This document shows positions 33,380-40,624 of a stretch of 64,000 bases of DNA, one piece after another. The number at the start of each line of letters is the position of its first letter. Within the stretch, counting starts at the first letter, position 1. A program made the translations under genes and the position numbers. The DNA is from Chthonomonas sp035294165 (lineage in GTDB: Bacteria; Armatimonadota; Chthonomonadetes; Chthonomonadales; Chthonomonadaceae), in the NCBI RefSeq assembly GCF_035294165.1, contig NZ_DATGLN010000207.1, forward strand, positions 1-64,000. Reading direction: 5' to 3'. The notes under the pieces are model-generated. The model had not been told where the DNA came from. It was given only the letters and a program-made list of their open reading frames with translations, and ran no database searches.

Positions 33380-35959
33380 ATGCACAAACGCCATCTTCTA
33401 TGCGCACTTGGGTTTCTTTGCCTGCAACTCTCCGGTCTATATGGCCGCGCCCAGGCGGTAAGCTCGGACCGTTTTCGTACAGGAACCTATCGGCCTGCAG
33501 CCTCCTCGACGGCGTTTACATGGCAAGTAACGGCAAGTAACGCACTCAATTGGAACAATGTGCCTTACATGCCCGTGGGCATTGCCTTCGCTCCCGCCTC
33601 TTTCAAGGAGGACACGTCCTCTGCCTGGCATTCGGATGAGACCTATCTCGATGCGCTCAAAGCACAGGGCATTAGCGATGTGTTGATAACCCCACCAAGC
33701 TCTCTTGTAGAGGTGCCTCCATCGGCGTTACAGCGGCTCATAGATGCCATGGAGGCGAGAGGTTTCCATTATGGCATTGAGTTTGGGACGGGGATTGAGC
33801 GGCCACTCACCGGTTTTGAAGTGCGCCCGGCCGTGTACCGATTTGATGATCCAAACCGCAATATGGCTTTGTGGCAGGTGAGCCATGCGCAATCGGCAGC
33901 CTATTTTGTAGTAGATGCTGCAGCCGATAGCAGGCTTATCGGGGAAGGAATGGCCTCGATCAATGGTGGAGTGGCAAGCATATCGCTGGATGATTTTCAT
34001 GGAACGGCGCATCCTGTCGCCTTGCTGTTGCCTTTGCTAACGCTCACCCGAGATGCAGACGGAGTGGGCCTGCCGGACGTGTGGGGGGAGTTCGATAGCT
34101 ATCGTGACCACCTTCTAGGCCTGCTACGACAAATCCATTTTGGGGCAGGCCTGCGTTTTTTTCTTGACCCCCTAGGGCCAACTCTGGGTTTGAGCGATGA
34201 AGCCCTTTTTATGGTGCCTAACTCCGAAATGTTTCGGATATCATGGGAAAGCTACCTCTCGCGAAAATACGGCACGCCCGATGCTTTAACGGCAAAATGG
34301 CAGCTCTCGAAAAGCTTTTCCTCTCTCCAAGAGATGGCACGTCTGATCCCGTTATGGTCTTTAGGCCGTGGTTTTCCCTACTTCTACGATCCTACAACGG
34401 GTGACACCTATCGTGTAACACAGCCTACTCTCTCCACATGGTGGGACGATTTCTCCGACTGGCGTGCTCAAACTCTGCGGTATGCGTTAAAAACCATCGC
34501 CGATGAGTTGCAGCGCTATGTGGCCAACGTGCCGGTTGTATATAGTGGTGGATTGCAAAGCCTTTCTTACGTTTCGTTGAACGACTCTTCGCCGCCCGAT
34601 GGATTGGCTGCAGCTTTTTCACCTGAAGAGCCACCTTCCCTCAATCGCTTGATGGCACCACTCTACAGTTTGGCTTCGCTAAGTCGTCCTCCGCGATGGC
34701 TCATCGGAGTGCCTGCTATGCAGGCCTCCGGTAGCTATGCATCCTACACCGATCTGTTGGGACAGCTGGCAAACCTACAAAACCTCGGTTTTAAAGGCTT
34801 TTTCGTTACCGGCGTCACACCGGCTCATCTCGACTGGCTTAAGCGGGCAGCACATACGCTAACCGATTCGCCTATTGCCGCTCTGCAGACCCCACGGGTG
34901 CTATACTATCCCTTTCAATCGCCTGGCCCTGCGTTTACCGGACAGGTGCCTGGAGACGAATCGGTATTTTGGATACCGGCCCCGGTTCAGGGGACACTCG
35001 ATGACTGGTGGCCTTCGTTTAGCGGCTACACCATCCATCTTCCTAGCGGATCGGAGACCGTTTTGGTTTCGCTTTTGGGACCTCGTATGGTTCGCCTCCA
35101 AGTTCCAGACCCGCGCATAGCACGCGCCTTTACGCCGGATGGTGCCTCCGTTCCCGTTAAAATTGTGGGGAAAGACCTCATCGAAGTTCGCTTTGGGAAT
35201 ATGCCGCTCGTGTTTACCGGTGTGGGGGAAAGCCCAATCCCAACAGAGGCGGCCACCGATGCCGTAACCTTGGTGACGATGCTGGTGCCCCACGCCAGCA
35301 AGGCCGATCGGGCACTTGGAGAGTTACAGCGTGATCAGGCAGCGATGCTTCTTCGGCGCAAAGACTATCTAGGTGCCTATACGGCGGTGCGCCCTGCCGT
35401 GGAGGGGCTAGCGGCGGCGATTAGTCCTTTTGTTTGGATCGAGGGCGAGAACCCTGCTCTAGATAATTTCACCGAGATTGCGCAGAATGCAGGTGCCTCT
35501 GGCGGAGCCTATCTGCGACTTTCAACTCCCGAGGAGCCTTTGCAGATCATCCATGAGTACGCAGCACGATATACTTTTGATGTTAATGCAACCGGCGATT
35601 ACGATATTTGGCTCGCCGGCACGATTCCGGGGCCGCAAACGTCTCCATTTACTTGGTACATCGATCATCAACCTCCTCAACCTCCGGCCGCAACGACGCC
35701 GGCGGGGCCGCGTTATCTTAGTGGGTATTTCGGTTGGATGTATTTAGGTCGCGTGTCCCTATCGCAGGGATCGCACGCGCTCTCGGTCAAGGTTGCCGAC
35801 CCGGCGCCGGAGACGAAACTCTACACTTTCTCTATTGACGCTCTGCTCGTTACGCCGTCCTCCTTACCGTTTACACCGCGCACTACGATACGCCCTGTGC
35901 CCCTGCCAGCCACCGACATACCTAAGTTCTTGAAAACAATAGGAATCCAGGCAAAGTAG
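33380..35959 (+). CDS. Large exported TIM-barrel-like protein with C-terminal carbohydrate-binding-like domain
   Basis: 859 residues with a signal peptide (LCALGFLCLQLSGLYGRAQA). Residues about 50-500 look like a glycoside-hydrolase TIM barrel. SWESYLSRKYGTPDALTAKW recalls the GH42/GH-A-type segment that follows the acid/base residue, but I see no convincing catalytic Glu pair. Residues about 690-830 form a beta-sandwich like a carbohydrate-binding module (VWIEGENPALDNF, ALSVKVADP). Probably periplasmic or secreted; substrate and activity unknown. Its TAG stop lies in the left arm of palindromic element copy 2, directly facing GH44. Confidence 0.75.
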   Translation: MHKRHLLCALGFLCLQLSGLYGRAQAVSSDRFRTGTYRPAASSTAFTWQVTASNALNWNNVPYMPVGIAFAPASFKEDTSSAWHSDETYLDALKAQGISDVLITPPSSLVEVPPSALQRLIDAMEARGFHYGIEFGTGIERPLTGFEVRPAVYRFDDPNRNMALWQVSHAQSAAYFVVDAAADSRLIGEGMASINGGVASISLDDFHGTAHPVALLLPLLTLTRDADGVGLPDVWGEFDSYRDHLLGLLRQIHFGAGLRFFLDPLGPTLGLSDEALFMVPNSEMFRISWESYLSRKYGTPDALTAKWQLSKSFSSLQEMARLIPLWSLGRGFPYFYDPTTGDTYRVTQPTLSTWWDDFSDWRAQTLRYALKTIADELQRYVANVPVVYSGGLQSLSYVSLNDSSPPDGLAAAFSPEEPPSLNRLMAPLYSLASLSRPPRWLIGVPAMQASGSYASYTDLLGQLANLQNLGFKGFFVTGVTPAHLDWLKRAAHTLTDSPIAALQTPRVLYYPFQSPGPAFTGQVPGDESVFWIPAPVQGTLDDWWPSFSGYTIHLPSGSETVLVSLLGPRMVRLQVPDPRIARAFTPDGASVPVKIVGKDLIEVRFGNMPLVFTGVGESPIPTEAATDAVTLVTMLVPHASKADRALGELQRDQAAMLLRRKDYLGAYTAVRPAVEGLAAAISPFVWIEGENPALDNFTEIAQNAGASGGAYLRLSTPEEPLQIIHEYAARYTFDVNATGDYDIWLAGTIPGPQTSPFTWYIDHQPPQPPAATTPAGPRYLSGYFGWMYLGRVSLSQGSHALSVKVADPAPETKLYTFSIDALLVTPSSLPFTPRTTIRPVPLPATDIPKFLKTIGIQAK

Positions 35960-35984
35960 GGGCGGGTTTCAAACCCGCCCCTAC
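35956..35984. repeat. Palindromic element, copy 2 (hairpin holding two stop codons)
   Basis: Arms GTAGGGGCGGGTTT (35956-35969) and AAACCCGCCCCTAC (35971-35984) around one C; the inner 27 bases match copy 1 exactly. The TAG of the plus-strand gene (35957-35959) and the TAG of the minus-strand GH44 gene (complement of 35981-35983) both lie inside the arms. Confidence 0.88.
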
Positions 35985-37651
35985 TCTTTAGGATGAAGCA
36001 CGATAAGCGTTATGGAGTTGGCCGGATAGGTGGCCTGGAAGCCCGTGTTGGAGACGGTTAGATTGGGTTGACGCTCAATGGCCTGTAGGTTGGCGCCGCT
36101 GTAGCGATAGACCTCCGCCGTGCTCTTCGGGTGAAAACCGGTGAGATGAAGCTGGCTGGTGAGGTCGCTAGCGGTTTTGTTGATGATCACCAGCGTTAAG
36201 GCGTGATCCTTCAAGCGCTGGGCTCCGTAGATTGCAAGCTCCTCTTGGTTCGCACTAACCGACTGTACCCAGATGTCTCCATAGGCGTTTCCCTTCCCGT
36301 CGTAGTTGCGGTAGATACGAAAGGCATAGGCGCCGGGATCGGTTGCCTTGGGGGAACCCCATAGGGTGGCAAGCTCTAGCCCTTCACGTCCGAAGATGCC
36401 GAGCACATCCGCCTGCGCCAGCGCTCCGTTGAGGGTGTTGAGGGCGCCGAAATTATATTCGGTGATGGATATTTTGCATCCGGGGAAGAACTGGCTTACC
36501 CACTTTTTCATGGAGGGAATAAGCGCAATAGGGCCGAAGTACTTCCCTATCCAGTCTTTTTCGACGTAGGTGGGGTCCCAAAGCGAGCGCGTGGCCCGCA
36601 GACGCCAGGCTTGTACTGCGGGGTCGTTGTCGTTATCGGGAAGTCCATCATCTTTGGTGGGATAGTAGTGTTCGTCGAGGTAGTCTAGCAGACGTATACC
36701 GGCTTGTTCCGAGGCCTGATGTAGCGCCTGCAGATAGTACTGGACGTTCCAAAGGTTGCCTGGGTTTTTCTCCGGCGATCCGCGATAGGCTGCAAAACCG
36801 AAATCGCCAGGGCCGAGAACTTTGGCCGTTGGGTCTACCTCTTTCACGGCTTTCGCGAAGGGGATCGTCCTTTCCACGATCTCGGTATAGGTAGGCTGGT
36901 TGGGATGGACGTCGCGGTGGGTGTTCGACCAACCGAACGGCTCGTTGTCCATCTGATAGATTGGTACTCCGCCATGAGCTGCCGTACCAAACTTTTGGAC
37001 TAGGTGCCGTATCCACGTTTTTTGGAAGTCGGGAGTATTGACGATGTGAATGCGCAGGATTTGGTCGGTAGTTAAGGTAATCAGGCTTCCATCGGGGCGA
37101 ACGCCATTACCGGCATCGGTCTGTTTGCCGTTGACGATGGGATGCACGTAGGGGTTGACCGCTTGTTGCGGGCCAAAGATGGAGACAGGGAAGGAGCAGT
37201 CCCACTGTGAGACCTTATTGATATACTGGATGATAGGGATGGTGATGATGGGGCTGGCTCCTACTGAGAGTGCGTGTTGTACGTATTCATCGGAGGATTG
37301 ACCCGGCACAGGGTTGTCTTTACCATCCCCTGCCATAAAGAACCAGTCTGCTCCGGCGTTGGAGGCGTCTACTTTCCAATTATAGCGGGTGGTGCTATCG
37401 CCACCCCATCGCGTGGCCGGCAACCTGATCTCTTTAGCCAGGCTAGGATCAATACCATATCCGTTGATGCCGTAGATGTGTGGGTTGATGGGGTGACGCT
37501 GAAGCACTACATTGACCTGTAAAGCCGGGCCTTGGGAGCGAGAACGAATCTGAAGCGCGAGCGGCGCGAGGAACCCACCGACAGCGCCTGCAAGCAATGT
37601 TCGCCGTGAAATCTGGGCGTTTCGTGCCGCGGGACGTTTTCGCGAGGACAT
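35981..37651 (-). CDS. GH44 family endoglucanase/xyloglucanase, Tat-exported
   Basis: 556 residues. The twin-arginine signal SRRTLLAGAVGGFLAPLAL implies export in folded form. The GH44 core shows INPHIYGINGYG, RWGGDSTTRYNWK, the acid/base E237 in YQMDNEPFGWS, LDEHYYP, and the nucleophile E398 in ISITEYNFGA. GH44 enzymes hydrolyse internal beta-1,4 bonds of cellulose, xyloglucan or related glucans. The C-terminal 90 residues form the usual beta domain. The ATG at 37651 is set by GGAGG 5 bases upstream. A perfect 20-bp palindrome lies 50 bases upstream, suggesting LacI-type control. Confidence 0.92.
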   Translation of the reverse strand: MSSRKRPAARNAQISRRTLLAGAVGGFLAPLALQIRSRSQGPALQVNVVLQRHPINPHIYGINGYGIDPSLAKEIRLPATRWGGDSTTRYNWKVDASNAGADWFFMAGDGKDNPVPGQSSDEYVQHALSVGASPIITIPIIQYINKVSQWDCSFPVSIFGPQQAVNPYVHPIVNGKQTDAGNGVRPDGSLITLTTDQILRIHIVNTPDFQKTWIRHLVQKFGTAAHGGVPIYQMDNEPFGWSNTHRDVHPNQPTYTEIVERTIPFAKAVKEVDPTAKVLGPGDFGFAAYRGSPEKNPGNLWNVQYYLQALHQASEQAGIRLLDYLDEHYYPTKDDGLPDNDNDPAVQAWRLRATRSLWDPTYVEKDWIGKYFGPIALIPSMKKWVSQFFPGCKISITEYNFGALNTLNGALAQADVLGIFGREGLELATLWGSPKATDPGAYAFRIYRNYDGKGNAYGDIWVQSVSANQEELAIYGAQRLKDHALTLVIINKTASDLTSQLHLTGFHPKSTAEVYRYSGANLQAIERQPNLTVSNTGFQATYPANSITLIVLHPKE

Positions 37652-37700
37652 GGTTACCTCCAAGGTTTATCTGAATGGATTTGAGACGGGCGTGATAAGG

Positions 37701-37720
37701 TAAGTAAAGCGCTTTACTTA
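37701..37720. promoter_or_regulatory. Perfect 20-bp palindrome, candidate LacI-family operator of GH44
   Basis: TAAGTAAAGCGCTTTACTTA reads the same on both strands and has the central CG and AAAGCGCTTT core seen in LacI/GalR-type operators. It sits 50-69 bases upstream of the GH44 ATG, between it and the coaX stop. No second copy was noticed in the window. Confidence 0.6.
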
Positions 37721-37764
37721 GAACAACAGATATTCTACCCCACCGGGTTCCAAAAACGGCGGGC

Positions 37765-38550
37765 CTACTTCGGGCCGTCTGGGTGGTTCCGCTCGAATAA
37801 AATACGGAGACCGTCAAGGGTAACAAGTTGGTCAACGATCTCAATCGTTTGGCTTGCGCCGTGGATCAGCTCCGCCAAGCCTCCTGTTGCGATGACGCGG
37901 GCATTCTGCCCGATTTCACTGCGTATTCTCTCTACCATGGCATCGGTTTGGCCGGCATAACCGAAGACGAGACCACTTTGAATGGCATGAACGGTATTGG
38001 TTCCGACAGCTTTTGGGGGAGCGACAAATTCCACCCGGAAAAGGCGGGAGGCTTGGCGAAAAAGCGCATCCATTGAGATGCCGATGCCGGGCAAGATGGC
38101 CCCTCCTAAATAGTCGCCATTAGGTGCAATGGCATCGAATGTGGTGGCCGTTCCGAAGTCTACCACGATAGCGGGGCCACCATAGCGCGCGAAGGCGCCC
38201 ACCGCATTGCAGAGGCGGTCGGCTCCCACATCGGAGGGTGGCGAGTAGTGGATGGTGATACCGAGTTGGACATGAGGCGTGACGATGAAAGGCTGCACGC
38301 CGAAATAGCGTTGTGCCAACTCCACCAAAGTGTCATTCATTGTGGGAACGACACTCGATAGCGCCACATGATCGATATCGCTAAGATGAAGCCCATTGTG
38401 TTCGAGCAGCGCTTTGATAAGCAAACCGTGCTCGTCGGCGGTGCGATCGCGATCGGTATGAAGCCGCCAAGGGCCGATGATGGGGTCTTGATGATTCGGA
38501 TAGACTCCGAAGACGATATTGGTGTTTCCGACATCGAGTGCAAGCAGCAT
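37765..38550 (-). CDS. coaX: Type III pantothenate kinase
   Basis: First step of coenzyme A synthesis, phosphorylating pantothenate in the cytosol. 261 residues, full length. N-terminal LLALDVGNTNIVFGVY is the phosphate-1 loop of the ASKHA fold; VGADRLCNAVGAFARYGGPAIVVDFGTATTFDAI carries the catalytic Asp and phosphate-2, with GGAILPGIGISMDAL after it. It starts 5 bases after the beta-propeller protein's stop, so the two are probably co-transcribed despite unrelated roles. Confidence 0.95.
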   Translation of the reverse strand: MLLALDVGNTNIVFGVYPNHQDPIIGPWRLHTDRDRTADEHGLLIKALLEHNGLHLSDIDHVALSSVVPTMNDTLVELAQRYFGVQPFIVTPHVQLGITIHYSPPSDVGADRLCNAVGAFARYGGPAIVVDFGTATTFDAIAPNGDYLGGAILPGIGISMDALFRQASRLFRVEFVAPPKAVGTNTVHAIQSGLVFGYAGQTDAMVERIRSEIGQNARVIATGGLAELIHGASQTIEIVDQLVTLDGLRILFERNHPDGPK

Positions 38551-38555
38551 AGCGG

Positions 38556-39602
38556 CTACTGTCCTGGTGGGGTCAGCGCTATCGTTCGACCGAGGTTGGC
38601 TTGCAGGTCGAAGAGTACGAGCACAGGGGTTTGCTTCTGTCTTCCAAGAACGGCAAGCAGGTGCCCTTCTGGTGAGAAGGAGGGCGGGGTTGTCGGAGGT
38701 GAGGTAAGCGTGGTAACCTTCTGAACTGTGCTCCCTTTGATATCAGTGAGCCAGACCGTTACTGTATCGGGCGACTTGTGTTGAAGGGTGGTGAAAGCGA
38801 TATGGGTTAGGTCGGTCGAGAGCACAGCCTGTGTCACGGAATCTACGGCGTTGTGCGGATTAGGATTGACTTGTGGAAGGCGATTGGGAAAATCGAGTTT
38901 GCGCAGACTACGTGCGTTGATGATAAGTTCGTAGAGCGAGAAAAGGATATAGTGGGTGTTGGGGCTACGGCGTATCCAAAGCACGCGGCTACCGTCTGGC
39001 GAAACCACGAAACCGAGCACATCGCCGGTTTGTGTCAGGTGTGTTGGAATACCGGCGTCTACAAGCCAGAGGTCTCGCTTCGTGCCGTCTCCGCCCGCAA
39101 GCAGGACGTTATCGGTTTCTGGCACCCACTGTACAGGCAGGCAGGTGCTGGCCAAGTTATGGAAAGGGAGTACAATGGGCTTTATGCGATAACCTCCCTC
39201 TCGGTAGTCTATATGCAGGATGAGTTGGCCGGAATCGTTGCGGCAGACCGCTGCAAGCGTTTTAGAGTCCGGTGCCCAACTCACAGGAGCCTCTAGGCGG
39301 CTTTCCAAAGGGATAGTTCTGCCGGTAGGTATGTCCATAAGCACCAGATCGCCGCTACCATTACGATAGGCGAGCGTTTTACCATCTGGAGAGAAGGCAA
39401 AAAGAGTGCCAGGCGCGTTATTGGGCAACAAAGGGGTAGGGGTGGGCGCAACGGCTGCAGCAGCCGAAGTAAAGTCCATGCGTAAGGGAGGTGCACCCTC
39501 GATGATCAGCTGTTTGGCATCGGGGCTCCAAACCTGCGCGGCCGCAGAGATGGGTGCCAGAGCCAGCGCGCAAAAGGCAACGAAGCGCGAAAGGTTTCGC
39601 AC
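38556..39602 (-). CDS. Exported TolB-like beta-propeller protein
   Basis: 348 residues with a signal peptide (LSRFVAFCALALAPISAAAQ). WD40/TolB-type blades repeat, with signatures such as FSPDGKTLAYRNGSGDLVLM, WAPDSKTLAAVCR, VSPDGSRVLWIRR and FSPEGHLLAVLGR. No enzymatic motif, so it is probably a periplasmic protein-interaction scaffold. The GTG start at 39602 has AAGGAG 8 bases upstream. It is directly followed by coaX. Partner unknown. Confidence 0.8.
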   Translation of the reverse strand: MRNLSRFVAFCALALAPISAAAQVWSPDAKQLIIEGAPPLRMDFTSAAAAVAPTPTPLLPNNAPGTLFAFSPDGKTLAYRNGSGDLVLMDIPTGRTIPLESRLEAPVSWAPDSKTLAAVCRNDSGQLILHIDYREGGYRIKPIVLPFHNLASTCLPVQWVPETDNVLLAGGDGTKRDLWLVDAGIPTHLTQTGDVLGFVVSPDGSRVLWIRRSPNTHYILFSLYELIINARSLRKLDFPNRLPQVNPNPHNAVDSVTQAVLSTDLTHIAFTTLQHKSPDTVTVWLTDIKGSTVQKVTTLTSPPTTPPSFSPEGHLLAVLGRQKQTPVLVLFDLQANLGRTIALTPPGQ

Positions 39603-39643
39603 GAATCTTTCTCCTTTTTCAGAACGTGAAGGCTACAAAGAAT

Positions 39644-39667
39644 GCCGGTACAAAGAAGAGTACCGGC
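39644..39667 (-). terminator. Hairpin after the HEYGH zincin gene
   Basis: GCCGGTAC (39644-39651) pairs with GTACCGGC (39660-39667); on the minus strand a modest U-rich ATTCTTTG follows. It lies 41 bases past the zincin stop. Confidence 0.5.
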
Positions 39668-39708
39668 CTCGAAGTTGACTTTTATTATGTCGTTTTCTCA
39701 AATAAGAG

Positions 39709-40350
39709 TCAAGAATGAGATTGCGCCACCTGTCTCTTGCCGCCGGAGGTATCTAGAAGATCGGATAGAAAGATTTCTGAGGAGCGAGCTTTGGCGTCAA
39801 GCTCCTTACGATTACAAAAGAAGTAAGCGAAAGTTTCTGCAAATCCCTCCTCAGGCGAGGTTGCTGCATAGCCGGTGATGAGATGATGTTGGGCTTTTTG
39901 TTGCTGCCAAAGTTGGCGGTAAGCCTCGCGCTGGGCATGATTCAGAAGCTGATCCCACACGAAGTGCCCGTATTCGTGGGCGAAGACCTCGATGGCGGCA
40001 TCTCCGTGGAGTGTATTTAAGAGGCTGATAGTTGCGTCGGCATCTATTCGCTCGCCACCGAACTGATAGCAACCATCTATGCCATCGGAGTTGGCAGGGA
40101 CTGCACCATAGGCCTCTTTGAAAATCTGTGTGAGCTGCTGATGCGAGACCTCTTGCACGATGATGATCTTGTCGGTTTTCCAAACGGCAGGCAATTGGTT
40201 GTAGAAGGCCTGCCATTCCGCGGCATGAGGGGCATCATCATAGAAGCGGAGTTCGGCCGGGGCCGGTGTGGTTCGTGTTAATCCGGCCAACAGGGTGGCA
40301 ATAAAAAGAGTTCCGATAGAGAAGCGCATTATTCGGTTTTGTGATGTCAT
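39709..40350 (-). CDS. Small exported zinc-metallopeptidase-like protein (HEYGH)
   Basis: 213 residues, N-terminal signal (FSIGTLFIATLLAGLT). The zinc motif H125-E-Y-G-H129 is followed about 40 residues later by SPEEGFAETFAYFF, whose Glu (168 or 172) is a plausible third ligand. This resembles gluzincin-like extracellular peptidases that test for a buried helix pair. I cannot name a characterised family. Start at ATG 40350, where AAGGA lies 8 bases upstream. It is upstream of the propeller gene, but a hairpin lies between them. Confidence 0.75.
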   Translation of the reverse strand: MTSQNRIMRFSIGTLFIATLLAGLTRTTPAPAELRFYDDAPHAAEWQAFYNQLPAVWKTDKIIIVQEVSHQQLTQIFKEAYGAVPANSDGIDGCYQFGGERIDADATISLLNTLHGDAAIEVFAHEYGHFVWDQLLNHAQREAYRQLWQQQKAQHHLITGYAATSPEEGFAETFAYFFCNRKELDAKARSSEIFLSDLLDTSGGKRQVAQSHS

Positions 40351-40540
40351 TGTCGTATCCTTCAACGTCATCGAAATGAGCGTGCTTACCCAGCAAATAG
40401 CACCGTCGGCAATGGAGGTTGTGTCTATTTTCGGTCATGGGGGCACTTTGCTTAAGGGCAGGCTGGGTATGGACGGTGGGAAGGAAAAGGGGCAGCCGAT
40501 GGCTAATTTTTATTCGCAGTGTGTAGAAATGTTGCCTTTA

Positions 40541-40564
40541 AGAGAATACTTTCGGGTATTCTCT
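40541..40564. promoter_or_regulatory. Perfect inverted repeat before the GH2-GH127-enolase operon
   Basis: AGAGAATAC (40541-40549) and GTATTCTCT (40556-40564), 9-bp arms with a 6-base centre TTTCGG; as RNA it would form a UUCG-loop hairpin. It ends 60 bases before the GH2 ATG. The remaining 40351-40540 gap shows nothing I can name. Confidence 0.45.
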
Positions 40565-40624
40565 ATCAAACGACCGCTTGCATAGGGCGAGGTCGCCCAC
40601 AAACTTTATCACGGAGTCGCCGAG

